A stretch of 64,000 nt of DNA from Aliidiomarina sedimenti (lineage in GTDB: Bacteria > Pseudomonadota > Gammaproteobacteria > Enterobacterales > Alteromonadaceae): NCBI RefSeq assembly GCF_003986955.1, contig NZ_PIPN01000001.1:124001-188000 (forward strand). Direction: 5' to 3'. A model generated the notes under the pieces. The model was given only the letters and a program-made list of their open reading frames with translations. It was not told the origin of the DNA and made no database searches. Position 1 is the first letter of the stretch. Each line of letters starts with the position of its first letter. The position numbers and the translations under genes were made by a program. This document shows positions 10,547 through 20,882 of this stretch, piece after piece.

Positions 10547-13144
10547 ATGACAAATGGAAAGACTATGACAGGTGTGCAAAGGTTACTTGAAGTCGGCTTA
10601 TTGCTAGCTGGCGCGTTAGCCGTTTTTCTTTTGATTGCTTTGCTCACATTCCATCCCGCCGATCCGGGTTGGTCCCAGGCAGGTAGCAGCGACCAGATAT
10701 ACAATGCAGCGGGCGTGATTGGTGCGTGGTGTGCCGATGTGCTGTTGTTTACGCTGGGTTTTGTGGCCTATTTTATTCCCTTTGTGGTGATGGGCTTTGG
10801 TTACATGCTGTTTCATCGGCCCCATCATCTGCTTAGCCTCGATTATTTAGGCGTAAGCCTGCGTATCATTGGTGCCATCTTATTGCTGACCGGCGCCTCG
10901 GCACTGGCGAGCCTGAATTTTTCTGATATTTATTACTTTTCCTCCGGTGGTGTGCTCGGCGATGTGGTAAGCAGCGCTATGCTGCCGCATTTCAATTTAC
11001 TTGGCACCACCTTATTGCTACTGACCTTTGTGATGACCGGTTTTACCCTGGTGAGCGGTATTTCCTGGCTCAACATTGCTGATCGGATCGGGTATGCGGT
11101 CATTGCCGGCTGCGTGTGGATAATAAATAAAGCCCGTAACTCGGCTCCGGATGCAGATATCGATGAGGACGACTCGGCAGAGCCCAGAAAGCAGCTTAAG
11201 AACAGTCGTAATAACCACCAGCCGCTGGTACTGGAGCATGTCGCAGCGGACCATGCAGACCCTTATGAGGGCGAAGCCTACGAGGAAGCTTACGAGCTTG
11301 AGCATGGGGACACGCCGCCCTGGTATAAACGAGTTTTACAAAAGTTTGGCAAAGGCGATAAGGCGTCCGCAGAGGATGCTGAGCTGAGCGATGACGCGGA
11401 CTCATTTAATGAGCGTGCCGAACCGCAATTGTCAGCATTAGATGATGACGATTTCTCGATTGACTGGGGCGATGACGCCCCGCAAAGCCAGTCGCGGGAC
11501 AAACAGAGCTACCAGGCGGCGAAGGCGCAATCGGCGGATGATGCGGATGACGACCTGTTCGCCACTACGCCTGACTTAAATCCAACTGCAGCCCCGGCAG
11601 CAGCGCGCAAAAGCAGTCCGCCAGTGGCGCAAAAACCATTAGATCCGGCGACCTTGTTACCGACCATTGAGTTGCTGGACCGACCTAATAAAACAACTAA
11701 TCCGCTGAGTCAGCAAGAGCTGGATCAGATTAGCAGTACCGTCGAAGCGGTGTTGAAAGACTTCGGGGTCGACGTTCAGGTGGCCGGTGTGCAGCCGGGA
11801 CCGGTGATCACCCGCTTTGAGCTTGACCTGGCGCCAGGGGTCAAAGTCAGCAAAATATCCAATCTGTCGAAAGACATTGCACGCAGTTTGTCGGCATTGG
11901 CGGTGCGTGTGGTTGAAGTTATTCCGGGTAAATCATACGTCGGGCTTGAGTTGCCGAATAAAGAACGGGAAATTGTCTGGTTGCGCGAAGTCATTAGCTG
12001 CGACAACTTTCAGAAGTCAGCCTCACCGTTAACCATGGTGCTGGGTAAAGATATCTCCGGCAAGCCGGTGGTGGTCGATCTGGCCAAAATGCCGCACTTA
12101 CTGGTCGCTGGTACCACTGGCTCGGGGAAATCGGTGGGCGTCAACGTGATGATATTAAGCCTGCTGTATAAATCACAGCCGGAAGACGTTCGCCTGATTA
12201 TGATCGACCCGAAAATGCTCGAGCTGTCGGTCTATGAAGGGATCCCGCACTTGCTAACTGAAGTAGTGACGGATATGAAAGATGCCGCCAATGCGCTGCG
12301 CTGGTGTGTTGGCGAAATGGAACGTCGCTACAAGTTGATGTCAGCAGTCGGCGTGCGCAACCTGAAAGGTTACAACGCCAAGGTAACCGAAGCCATTGCC
12401 AGAGGTGAGCCGCTAAAAGACCCAACCTGGAAACCAGGTGACAGCATGCACGAGACGGTGCCGGAGCTAGAGAAGCTGCCGCATATTGTGGTGGTGGTCG
12501 ATGAGTTCGCTGACATGATGATGATTGTCGGTAAGAAGGTCGAAGAGCTGATAGCGCGTATTGCCCAGAAAGCTCGGGCGGCAGGTATTCATCTGATCCT
12601 GGCGACCCAGCGACCGTCAGTGGATGTTATTACTGGCTTGATTAAAGCCAATATTCCAACCCGCATTGCCTTTCAGGTCTCATCGAAAATTGATTCGCGC
12701 ACCATTCTCGACCAGGGCGGGGCTGAACAGCTGTTAGGGCAGGGCGATATGCTTTACCTGCCGCCTGGAAGTGGCGTGCCGACGCGGGTTCATGGTGCCT
12801 TTGTGGATGACCATGAAGTGCATAAAGTAGTGGCTGACTGGAAAGCGCGGCAGAAGCCTAATTATCTGGATGAAATTCTGACCGGAGACAGTGGCGATGA
12901 CGGTTTGTTGCCGGGTGAGCAGCCCAGTATTGATGGCGAAGAACTGGATCCACTGTTTGATGAGGCCGTCGCTTTTGTTACCGAAACCCGGCGGGTCTCG
13001 GTGTCCAGCGTGCAGCGCAAATTCCGTATCGGGTATAACCGGGCTGCGCGCGTTGTCGAACAAATGGAAATGTCTGGTGTCGTAAGCAACGCCGGGCATA
13101 ATGGTGCCCGTGAAGTATTGGCGCCACCGCCGCCAAGGGATTAA
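10547..13144 (+). CDS. ftsK: DNA translocase FtsK
   Basis: An 865-residue FtsK. Four hydrophobic segments in residues 10-195 anchor it at the division septum. An acidic, low-complexity linker follows (about 200-365), then the motor domain with Walker A GTTGSGKS near residue 523 and Walker B VVVVDEF near residue 649. The C-terminal winged-helix gamma domain ([19 protein letters not shown]) reads KOPS and activates XerCD at dif. It is much shorter than E. coli FtsK (1329) because of the short linker. An in-frame ATG at 10565 has the better ribosome-binding site (GGAAAG), so the true start may be six codons later. Confidence 0.96.
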   Translation: MTNGKTMTGVQRLLEVGLLLAGALAVFLLIALLTFHPADPGWSQAGSSDQIYNAAGVIGAWCADVLLFTLGFVAYFIPFVVMGFGYMLFHRPHHLLSLDYLGVSLRIIGAILLLTGASALASLNFSDIYYFSSGGVLGDVVSSAMLPHFNLLGTTLLLLTFVMTGFTLVSGISWLNIADRIGYAVIAGCVWIINKARNSAPDADIDEDDSAEPRKQLKNSRNNHQPLVLEHVAADHADPYEGEAYEEAYELEHGDTPPWYKRVLQKFGKGDKASAEDAELSDDADSFNERAEPQLSALDDDDFSIDWGDDAPQSQSRDKQSYQAAKAQSADDADDDLFATTPDLNPTAAPAAARKSSPPVAQKPLDPATLLPTIELLDRPNKTTNPLSQQELDQISSTVEAVLKDFGVDVQVAGVQPGPVITRFELDLAPGVKVSKISNLSKDIARSLSALAVRVVEVIPGKSYVGLELPNKEREIVWLREVISCDNFQKSASPLTMVLGKDISGKPVVVDLAKMPHLLVAGTTGSGKSVGVNVMILSLLYKSQPEDVRLIMIDPKMLELSVYEGIPHLLTEVVTDMKDAANALRWCVGEMERRYKLMSAVGVRNLKGYNAKVTEAIARGEPLKDPTWKPGDSMHETVPELEKLPHIVVVVDEFADMMMIVGKKVEELIARIAQKARAAGIHLILATQRPSVDVITGLIKANIPTRIAFQVSSKIDSRTILDQGGAEQLLGQGDMLYLPPGSGVPTRVHGAFVDDHEVHKVVADWKARQKPNYLDEILTGDSGDDGLLPGEQPSIDGEELDPLFDEAVAFVTETRRVSVSSVQRKFRIGYNRAARVVEQMEMSGVVSNAGHNGAREVLAPPPPRD

Positions 13145-13155
13145 AAGGATAACCT

Positions 13156-13788
13156 ATGAAAATTGCTACCTATGGTGTTGCCAGTGTGCTGCTTGCTATG
13201 TCAACGCTGGCTTTTGTTTCGAACGCAGCTGAGGTTGATGACCTGCGCAGTAAGCTGGACCAGATTGACACCCTGCATGCCAGTTTTGAACAGCAGGTAT
13301 TCGATGAGCGTGGAGAGCTTCAGGAAGAGCTGGAAGGTGACCTGATCCTCAAACGCCCGCACTTTTTGCGTTGGGAAACGACGTTTCCGGATGAGTCAAT
13401 CATGGTCGCAGACGGAGAGGCAGTCTGGTATTTGAACGCCTTTGTTGAGCAACTGAGTATCTTTGATCAGGCGCAGAACCTTGAGCAAAATCCGATGCTG
13501 GTGCTACTAAGCGACGACGATGCGGCCTGGAACGAATTTACCATTGAGCGCGATGGTGAATTCTGGGTTATTCGCGAAGAGGAAACCGGGTATTCGCAGG
13601 TGAGCCTGGCGATTGCCTTTGATGCCGATGACGCCATCCAGACCATGCGCATCGACGATGGGCAGGGCCAAATCAGTGTCTTCGCCCTGAGCAATACGGA
13701 ATTAAACCGTGGCGCTGATGCGCATGAGTTCGAAATTGACGTGCCCGAAGGCGTTGAGATAGATGACCAGCGTGGACAGAGCTTTTAA
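13156..13788 (+). CDS. lolA: Outer-membrane lipoprotein carrier LolA
   Basis: A 210-residue periplasmic chaperone that carries lipoproteins from LolCDE to LolB. It has a signal peptide of about 24 residues (cleavage near SNA-AEVDD) and the LolA-like features LDQIDTLHASFEQQV and a GDLILKRPHFLRWET strand region. It lies 11 bp after ftsK with AAAAGGAT upstream, and 9 bp before rarA, so ftsK-lolA-rarA read as one operon, as in E. coli. Confidence 0.93.
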   Translation: MKIATYGVASVLLAMSTLAFVSNAAEVDDLRSKLDQIDTLHASFEQQVFDERGELQEELEGDLILKRPHFLRWETTFPDESIMVADGEAVWYLNAFVEQLSIFDQAQNLEQNPMLVLLSDDDAAWNEFTIERDGEFWVIREEETGYSQVSLAIAFDADDAIQTMRIDDGQGQISVFALSNTELNRGADAHEFEIDVPEGVEIDDQRGQSF

Positions 13789-13797
13789 GGAGCCTTT

Positions 13798-15219
13798 GTG
13801 GCCGACAATTTGAATCTTGATTTAGACGATGATGCAAATCGCGACGGATCTGGTTCAGATTCCGCTAATCAGCAGAAGCCTGAGAACACTGCGTCTCAGG
13901 CTTCCTCATTTGATCCATCCGCGCCCTTAGCGGCGCGGATGCGGCCCCGTAGTATCGCCGACTATGCAGGGCAGGCGCATATACTGGCGCCAGGCAAACC
14001 GCTGCGTAGCGCGATTGAGCAGGGGCACCTGCATTCGATGATTTTCTGGGGCCCCCCGGGCACCGGCAAAACGACCCTTGCAGAGCTTATAGCCCAGGCG
14101 GCAAATGCTCGCGTGGCGCGGTTGTCTGCAGTGACCTCCGGGGTCAAAGACATTCGTAAGGCGATTGAAGAAGCACAGCTATACCGGCAACGCGGTACTC
14201 GTACGCTGGTCTTTGTCGACGAAGTGCACCGTTTTAATAAAAGCCAGCAAGATGCATTTTTGCCGTTTATTGAAGATGGCACCATTGTGTTTGTCGGTGC
14301 GACCACCGAAAACCCCGGTTTTGAATTAAACAATGCTCTGTTGTCGCGGGCCCGGGTCTACCGTCTGCAGTCGCTTAACAAAGAGGCATTGCACGACGTT
14401 TTGCTGGAAGCGCTGAAGGACAAAGAGCGTGGGTTAGGGCAGCTGTCGCTGCAACTCGATGATGATGCAGTCAATTACCTGTTGCAGGTCGCCAATGGCG
14501 ACGCCCGGCGGCTGTTAAATTACCTGGAAGTGGCAGTCGACTTTGCTGAACCCGCTGCGGATGGCCTGCGTCTGAGTCAGGCCACCATACGCGAGGCGAT
14601 TGGAGAGAAGCAGACCCAGTTCGACAACCAGGGTGAACTCTATTATGACCTGCTCTCGGCGTTTCATAAGTCGGTACGCGGCTCGTCGGCTGACGGTGCG
14701 TTGTACTGGTATTGCCGTATTCTGGCGGGCGGTGGTGATGCGTTAATTGTCGCCCGGCGATTACTGGCAATTGCCTCCGAAGACATTGGCAATGCCGACC
14801 CGCGAGCCTTGCAGATTGCGTTAAATGCCTGGGACACCTACACCCGGGTAGGCCCGGCAGAAGGCGAACGGGCGATTGCCCAGGCCGTGATCTATTGCGC
14901 CAGTGCGGCGAAAAGTAACGCGGTGTATAAAGCATTTAATGCCATGCTCAAAGAAGCCAAAGAGGGGCCTGATTATCCGGTGCCGGACCATTTGCGCAAT
15001 GCGCCAACCAGCGTCCATAAAGCCGAAGGCTTTGGCGCTGATTATCGCTATGCCCATGATGAACCTCATGCCTATGCCGCCGGTGAGCGCTATTTGCCGC
15101 AGGAGCTGAATGACCGTGACTGGTACCAGCCGTCTGAGCGGGGTTTAGAAAAACAAATCAGCGAGAAACTGCGTCGTTTACGTACCCTCGATCAGCAAAG
15201 TGACCGTCGCCGTGACTGA
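13798..15219 (+). CDS. rarA: Replication-associated recombination protein RarA (MgsA)
   Basis: A 473-residue AAA+ ATPase of the RarA/MgsA/WRNIP1 family, acting at stalled replication forks. Walker [10 protein letters not shown] is near residue 85 and Walker [18 protein letters not shown] near residue 141; a sensor segment, [19 protein letters not shown], follows. The start is GTG at 13798 with AAGGAG 7 nt upstream. The N-terminal 40 residues are an acidic, disordered extension. The 3' end overlaps the first crcB gene by 20 bp. Confidence 0.95.
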   Translation: MADNLNLDLDDDANRDGSGSDSANQQKPENTASQASSFDPSAPLAARMRPRSIADYAGQAHILAPGKPLRSAIEQGHLHSMIFWGPPGTGKTTLAELIAQAANARVARLSAVTSGVKDIRKAIEEAQLYRQRGTRTLVFVDEVHRFNKSQQDAFLPFIEDGTIVFVGATTENPGFELNNALLSRARVYRLQSLNKEALHDVLLEALKDKERGLGQLSLQLDDDAVNYLLQVANGDARRLLNYLEVAVDFAEPAADGLRLSQATIREAIGEKQTQFDNQGELYYDLLSAFHKSVRGSSADGALYWYCRILAGGGDALIVARRLLAIASEDIGNADPRALQIALNAWDTYTRVGPAEGERAIAQAVIYCASAAKSNAVYKAFNAMLKEAKEGPDYPVPDHLRNAPTSVHKAEGFGADYRYAHDEPHAYAAGERYLPQELNDRDWYQPSERGLEKQISEKLRRLRTLDQQSDRRRD

Positions 15220-15607
15220 GATCCACCAGTACTTAACGTTTTGGCATGTGCTGTGGATTGGCCTCGGCGGCGGCTTTGGTGCCGCGCTGCGCTATAGCCT
15301 GAGCCAGGTTGTGTCACGCAAAGGTCGTCACTGGCCATGGCCGACCTGGCTGGTGAATGTCAGTGGCGCACTGGTGTTGGGCGCTATAGCAGCTTACTTC
15401 AATGATTTCGGCTATGAACCGGCATTCTTTTTCTGGGAGTTGGGTATCCTCGGCGGGTATACCACCATGTCGACCTTTGCTGTAGAAACTGTGACACTGG
15501 CTCATCAGCGTCGTATCGGACTGGCCCTGGGGTACGCGCTCAGCAGTGTATTAGCCACGCTGGCGGCGCTTATGCTTGGGTTTACGCTGGCGGGTTTGCT
15601 ATCATGA
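15200..15607 (+). CDS. crcB: Fluoride channel Fluc/CrcB, first subunit
   Basis: A 135-residue four-helix membrane protein of the Fluc/CrcB family, which exports fluoride. It has [13 protein letters not shown], the pore Asn in [11 protein letters not shown], and the Na+/pore segment [13 protein letters not shown]. The GTG at 15200 lies inside rarA; a GTG at 15212 is an alternative start. Its stop overlaps the next crcB start as ATGA, so the pair is probably translationally coupled and may form a heterodimer. No fluoride riboswitch was recognised upstream. Confidence 0.9.
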   Translation: MTVAVTEIHQYLTFWHVLWIGLGGGFGAALRYSLSQVVSRKGRHWPWPTWLVNVSGALVLGAIAAYFNDFGYEPAFFFWELGILGGYTTMSTFAVETVTLAHQRRIGLALGYALSSVLATLAALMLGFTLAGLLS

Positions 15608-16029
15608 GCCCGGTCAGCCGCGCGATACTTTTAGTCTTTGTGGGTGGCACCCTTGGCAGCATGGCTCGTTTAACGGTTAGTTTGCTGTTGTACCAGCATT
15701 ACCTGGGGGCAGGCAATCATTACACTGTGGCAATGGCGGCGACGCTTGCGGTCAATGTCATAGGGTCGTTGGCACTGGGCGCTTTAGCGGCGTTACGTCA
15801 GCATAAACGTATTCCCGCAATGCTGTGGCTCTTGCTAGGCGTCGGCGGACTCGGTGCGTTTACTACCTTTTCTGCCATGGCGCTGGACACCTTTATCGCC
15901 ATTCAGCTGGCACACTGGTCGCTGGCTGGTTTGTATGTGGTTGCAACCATTGCTGGCTCTGTCAGTGCGGCCGCATTAAGTTATGTTTGGACACTTTATT
16001 TAACTCGTTCGCCACGCGTTAGCGCGTAG
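15604..16029 (+). CDS. crcB: Fluoride channel Fluc/CrcB, second subunit
   Basis: A 141-residue CrcB homologue directly overlapping the first. Four hydrophobic segments are seen. Family features are GGTLGSMARLTVS, AVNVIGSLALG and the pore segment GGLGAFTTFSAMA. It is clearly diverged from its neighbour, so this is not a recent duplication. The paired arrangement resembles heteromeric Fluc systems known in other bacteria, in which each gene supplies one half of a dual-topology channel (inference here). Confidence 0.9.
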   Translation: MSPVSRAILLVFVGGTLGSMARLTVSLLLYQHYLGAGNHYTVAMAATLAVNVIGSLALGALAALRQHKRIPAMLWLLLGVGGLGAFTTFSAMALDTFIAIQLAHWSLAGLYVVATIAGSVSAAALSYVWTLYLTRSPRVSA

Positions 16030-16051
16030 CTTTGAGTGAGTTTGGGCTTGA

Positions 16052-17380
<1,329 letters not shown>

Positions 17381-17384
17381 CGCC

Positions 17385-17714
17385 TCAGATGCATTTTGCC
17401 GGTTTAGGCAGGCCCGCGATCCGCGTGGCCTGCTTGGCGGGTCCTTTCGGAAACAAAGTGTACAGGTAACGACTGCTGCCTTTGTCTTCTCCCATACTTT
17501 GTTTGACCGCTTTGACCAGTACCCGCATCGCCGGGCTGGTCTCATATTCTTTGTAAAACGCCTGCACAAAATTGACCACTTCCCAGTGCGCCGGCGTCAT
17601 TTCAATGTTCTCAAGGCTGGCAATATACTCCGCCAACTCCGGTGACCAGTCGTCCAGGTTTGCGAGGTACTCGTGCTTATCGGTGGGGTAGCTTTTCCCG
17701 TTAAATTCAATCAT
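17385..17714 (-). CDS. tusE: Sulfurtransferase TusE (DsrC family)
   Basis: A 109-residue TusE, the final sulfur acceptor of the TusABCDE relay that supplies MnmA for 2-thiouridine at U34 of tRNAs. The C-terminal GLPKPAKCI holds the active Cys108, the penultimate residue. The conserved [16 protein letters not shown] is present. A TTG 15 bp further upstream would overlap tusB; the ATG at 17714 matches the family start. Last gene of tusDCBE. Confidence 0.94.
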   Translation of the reverse strand: MIEFNGKSYPTDKHEYLANLDDWSPELAEYIASLENIEMTPAHWEVVNFVQAFYKEYETSPAMRVLVKAVKQSMGEDKGSSRYLYTLFPKGPAKQATRIAGLPKPAKCI

Positions 17715-17718
17715 AGGC

Positions 17719-17991
17719 TTACCAGTCAATTGACGATTGATGCTGTATCACCAGCTCAACCCAGTCGTCATAATCAATCCACTCGATGTGGGGAAATTGC
17801 ACAGGGTCGAGACCCCGTGCGAGCGCATCAGCGGCCACCGCATAACTGCCACTGGCGAAGCCAGTCTCACTGAGAAGCTGATAGAGCGCATCGGCGCGCA
17901 ACAGTACGCTGTCGTCGGCAGTTAACTCTGCGAGCACGTTACGGCCGCGCTGGAAGCTCTGAAAGGATGAGAAAACGTGAAGTATAGCCAT
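17719..17991 (-). CDS. tusB: Sulfur relay protein TusB (DsrH family)
   Basis: A 90-residue DsrH/TusB-like protein: N-terminal [10 protein letters not shown], central [14 protein letters not shown] and a C-terminal Trp as in the family. TusB assembles with TusC and TusD into the (TusBCD)2 hexamer that passes sulfur from TusA to TusE. The start overlaps the tusC stop as ATGA. It is the most divergent member of the set, so the identification leans on gene order. Confidence 0.85.
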   Translation of the reverse strand: MAILHVFSSFQSFQRGRNVLAELTADDSVLLRADALYQLLSETGFASGSYAVAADALARGLDPVQFPHIEWIDYDDWVELVIQHQSSIDW

Positions 17992-18341
17992 CAGCAGCGC
18001 ACCACCTTGCTGCTGTTCTGCAGCAGTGCATAGAGCTCGCTGTCACTGACCGGGGTCGCCTCAATAGCCAGCTGCGTGGCCTCCAGCTGTCGTTCCGCTA
18101 ATGCAGTGGCAGACACATAGAGGTGCTCAAGTTCGAATACATCACTCAAAATACGGTATTTAACCAGCGGATTTTTACTTTCGATGGCATGGGTTTGCTG
18201 GTTAATAAGCTGAAACACACCATCATGCTGAAAGATAACCTGCACCGGCTGGTCCAGACTGACTGCCATCATAATCATATCCAGCGCATTGCGTGCAGCG
18301 TCACCGTCATGCGGCGGCAGGCTATTAATAAAGGTTAACAT
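17991..18341 (-). CDS. tusC: Sulfur relay protein TusC (DsrF family)
   Basis: A 116-residue DsrE/DsrF-fold protein between tusD and tusB. It has the family's NSLPPHDGDAARNALDMIM opening and a predicted sheet ending in YVSATALAERQL. It is a structural subunit of TusBCD without the sulfur-carrying Cys of TusD. The gap from tusD is 9 bp and the tusB start overlaps its stop, consistent with one transcript. Confidence 0.88.
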   Translation of the reverse strand: MLTFINSLPPHDGDAARNALDMIMMAVSLDQPVQVIFQHDGVFQLINQQTHAIESKNPLVKYRILSDVFELEHLYVSATALAERQLEATQLAIEATPVSDSELYALLQNSSKVVRC

Positions 18342-18350
18342 ACGAGCTCC

Positions 18351-18734
18351 TTAAAACTGCACCAGCCGATCGCTGGTGGCAACCGCTTCCATGTATTCCG
18401 CGAGGCCACCGGCGTGATAACCGGGCGCCAGGTTTCCAGCACTGAAGTCCTTCAAATCACCGGCAGCGACGATGCCATGACGGGCCGCGACGGTGGCACA
18501 GATCACCAATGGAAATTGATGGTTACTGGCCAGCGACTGCCACAGCTGACGGACATCCTGTTCATCTGCGCTTTGATGGGCGAGGGCGTTGCCATGGTGG
18601 ACAGCGTCGCCATAAAAGAAAACTTGCTTGATTTGATGGCCTTTCGCTACTGCTGCCTGACAAAATTTGTAGGCACTGTAGCTGTGGTGCCCTTGTTCCG
18701 GGCTGTGTTGAATCAGACAGGTAATAGATGCCAT
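18351..18734 (-). CDS. tusD: Sulfurtransferase subunit TusD (DsrE family)
   Basis: A 127-residue DsrE family protein, the sulfur-carrying subunit of TusBCD. The conserved Cys is at residue 79 in LVICATVAARHGIV, matching the CVSAAARRG region of E. coli TusD. An AYKFCQAAVAKGHQI helix and a VFFYGDAV strand come before it. First gene of the tusDCBE operon; the promoter should lie in 18735-18790, after the yccA terminator. Confidence 0.92.
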   Translation of the reverse strand: MASITCLIQHSPEQGHHSYSAYKFCQAAVAKGHQIKQVFFYGDAVHHGNALAHQSADEQDVRQLWQSLASNHQFPLVICATVAARHGIVAAGDLKDFSAGNLAPGYHAGGLAEYMEAVATSDRLVQF

Positions 18735-18795
18735 GGTGCGCTCTAGGGTTCAGAAAGTCAGTCAGGTGGCCAGTATAACGGATCTGACGCTAATA

Positions 18796-18830
18796 AAAAC
18801 GCCCCGTGGCGCTGACCACGGGGCGTTGTA
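18796..18830 (-). terminator. Rho-independent terminator after yccA
   Basis: Perfect 12-bp stem AACGCCCCGTGG / CCACGGGGCGTT around a 6-nt loop, followed on the minus strand by TTTTTATTAG. It lies between the yccA stop and the tusD start and separates the two units. Confidence 0.9.
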
Positions 18831-18874
18831 TGCTAAATAAGCGTGTTCTGAATAGACGTGCTAGCTAGTCGCGA

Positions 18875-19537
18875 TTATTCGCGGCCAAACGCCATCAGAA
18901 TGTTCAACAGGCTGACGAAGATGTTGTACAGCGAGACGAACAGGGTCACGGTTGCAAGAATGTAGTTACGCTCGCCACCTTTGATGATAGCGCTGGTTTG
19001 CATCAGAATCGCACCCGCTGAGAACAAAATAAACAAGGCGCTCAAGGCCAGACCCAGCGCCGGCATTTTCAGGAACAGATTAGCAATAAAGCCAACCACG
19101 ATAACCACAAAACCAGCAACCATCATGCCGCCAAGGAACGACATATCTTTCTTCGTGGTCAGCACATAGGCAGACAGCGAGAAGAAAATCAGAGCCGTGC
19201 CACCAAGCGCCATCATGACAATTTCAATGCCGCCGCTGCCAATCGCGTAGTTTAACATCGGACCCAGGGTGTACCCCATAAAGCCGGTTAACGCGAACAC
19301 AGATAATAGGCCCGCAGAACTGTTAGCGGTTTTATGAACCAAAAATAGTAAGCCGTAAAAACCGACCAGGGTAATAATAAGACCTGGGTGAGGCAGGCCC
19401 ATTGCCATACTAATACCTGCCACTGCAGCAGAGAAGGCTAAAGTCATCGCCAGCAGGGTGTAGGTATTGCGCAGTACTTTGTTCGTCTCAATGCTTGCAG
19501 CACTTGAGCGAGTTGTATGCACTGTAGGATTATTCAT
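18875..19537 (-). CDS. yccA: BAX inhibitor-1 family protein YccA
   Basis: A 220-residue, seven-helix membrane protein of the BI-1/YccA family; E. coli YccA (219 residues) modulates FtsH. Hallmarks are NKVLRNTYTLLAMTLAFSA, ALGGTALIFFSLSAYVLTTKKDMSFLG (quoted in two parts across this stretch) and the C-terminal FVSLYNIFVSLLNIL. The ATG at 19537 has GGAG about 10 nt upstream; the longer frame is not needed. E. coli also has yccA beside tusE, so the neighbourhood is conserved. Confidence 0.93.
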   Translation of the reverse strand: MNNPTVHTTRSSAASIETNKVLRNTYTLLAMTLAFSAAVAGISMAMGLPHPGLIITLVGFYGLLFLVHKTANSSAGLLSVFALTGFMGYTLGPMLNYAIGSGGIEIVMMALGGTALIFFSLSAYVLTTKKDMSFLGGMMVAGFVVIVVGFIANLFLKMPALGLALSALFILFSAGAILMQTSAIIKGGERNYILATVTLFVSLYNIFVSLLNILMAFGRE

Positions 19538-19686
19538 CGTGGTAGTACTCCAGTTTCCTTGCAAATTTAGGCTTTTATGCGATGGTAAATGAGAACGTAA
19601 ACATTGACCTCATTAAGCCTGACTGGTTCCCATCTTAGCGCACTTCGGGGGGGGGATTCTACAGTTTTAGCAGGGGCGTCATGGTA

Positions 19687-19727
19687 AAAGAAAAGGCCCT
19701 GCGCTTTCGCGTAGGGCCTTTTCTTTT
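19687..19727 (-). terminator. Terminator downstream of tRNA-Ser
   Basis: Hairpin AAAAGGCCCT-(loop)-AGGGCCTTTT (inner arms GCGC/GCG extend it) just beyond the 3' end of tRNA-Ser on the minus strand. It is followed by CTTTTAC in that direction. Confidence 0.8.
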
Positions 19728-19731
19728 TTAT

Positions 19732-19822
<91 letters not shown>

Positions 19823-20165
19823 GGGGCCTGCCTCAGCAGGACGAGGCGAATATTAAAGAGCTTGCGGCAGCTTGTAAAGCCCAAACTTAAAAAAAAGTGC
19901 TGACTGTTGCGTTTTTGTGCAGCTTGCATTGTTTTTCGCCGATTTGTCCGCTTTGTCTTCAAATGAGGTCAATTTGCCACCAATTGCGTGTCGCTCGCTG
20001 TGATAGCAGTTGAATTAGCCAATATCGTACTTTTGGCGTATTGCGGTGCTAGGTAATGCTACCTAGAACAAAAAGTGTACAGGCAGGTAATAAAAACAAT
20101 AAAACCGGCCCGACGACAACACAATCAAGAGGCATAACACCAACACAAAACAAGGATGTATTATT
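19823..20165. promoter_or_regulatory. Intergenic region upstream of the uvrY-like gene
   Basis: 343 bp with no credible gene. It holds the promoter of tRNA-Ser (minus) and the leader of the uvrY-like regulator (plus). The only distinctive element is the 18-bp inverted repeat at 20049-20066. AAGGA about 9 nt before 20166 supports the regulator start. Confidence 0.5.
20049..20066. promoter_or_regulatory. Inverted repeat CTAGGTA-ATGC-TACCTAG
   Basis: Perfect 7-bp arms around 4 nt, about 100 bp upstream of the uvrY-like gene. Its size suits a dimeric LuxR-type HTH protein, but the arms do not match the reported GacA/UvrY box (TGTAAG-N6-CTTACA). Its role as an operator is inference. Confidence 0.4.
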
Positions 20166-20840
20166 ATGCGACAACTTATTATCGCCGTCAGCGGGGACGT
20201 CTGCCGGGCGGGTTTGCAGGCAACCTTTGAACACGAGCACTGGCGTTGTACTGCCAATGTTCAGAACCGCCATCAGTTACTGCACGAGCTACGCGGGCCC
20301 GCAGAGCGGATCGTCATACTCGACTCGAATTTCTGCGCCCAGGGGTCAAAGTCGTTAATCCGTGCGATCAAACGGCAGGCACCACTAACGCGGATCATTT
20401 TCTGGTGCTTTAAGGTGGGCAGTGCGATTGACCACTATATTGCGGATGAAGAAATTGATGCGTACATGTACCAGTACACAGAGGCCGAAGAGTGGTTGAA
20501 GGCCTGTATGCAGGTTCACCTCGGCTACAAGTACTTCACGCCGTATCTGACCGGCATTTTTCGCCGCATCAAGCAAAACGGTGATGAGCAGCCGCTGCTC
20601 AGTGGCTTAAGCAAGCGCGAACGGCTGGTATTACAGCTGCTCTGCAGCGGTGATACGGTCAATGACATTGCGTCACGTTTGTTTATCTCGCGCAAGACAG
20701 TCAACACCTTCCGCTATCGCCTGTTTAAAAAGACCAATACGCAAAGTGATGTGCAGTTGGTCCATTTGGCGATTAGTACAGGTTTAGTGCCGTTGACGCC
20801 GAATCCATATGAGCACGGACGGTTACCTGTTCGCGAGTAA
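20166..20840 (+). CDS. uvrY: UvrY/GacA-related LuxR-type regulator with degenerate receiver domain
   Basis: A 224-residue protein in the uvrY position, directly upstream of uvrC. The C-terminal LuxR HTH (LSKRERLVLQLL...FISRKTVNTFRYRLFKK) is intact and UvrY-like (ISRKTVNTFRYR vs LSPKTVNSYRYR). The N-terminal receiver keeps Asp53 (IVILDSNF). The paired acidic residues after strand 1 are replaced (AVSGD instead of LVDDH), and the conserved Thr and Lys are also gone (FWC and YMYQ at those places). Classical BarA phosphorelay control is therefore doubtful. The uvrY name rests on synteny and the HTH; function may differ. Confidence 0.75.
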   Translation: MRQLIIAVSGDVCRAGLQATFEHEHWRCTANVQNRHQLLHELRGPAERIVILDSNFCAQGSKSLIRAIKRQAPLTRIIFWCFKVGSAIDHYIADEEIDAYMYQYTEAEEWLKACMQVHLGYKYFTPYLTGIFRRIKQNGDEQPLLSGLSKRERLVLQLLCSGDTVNDIASRLFISRKTVNTFRYRLFKKTNTQSDVQLVHLAISTGLVPLTPNPYEHGRLPVRE

Positions 20841-20882
20841 ATTTGCTATGATATGGGCACTTTGAAGTATCCACGAGTGCCC

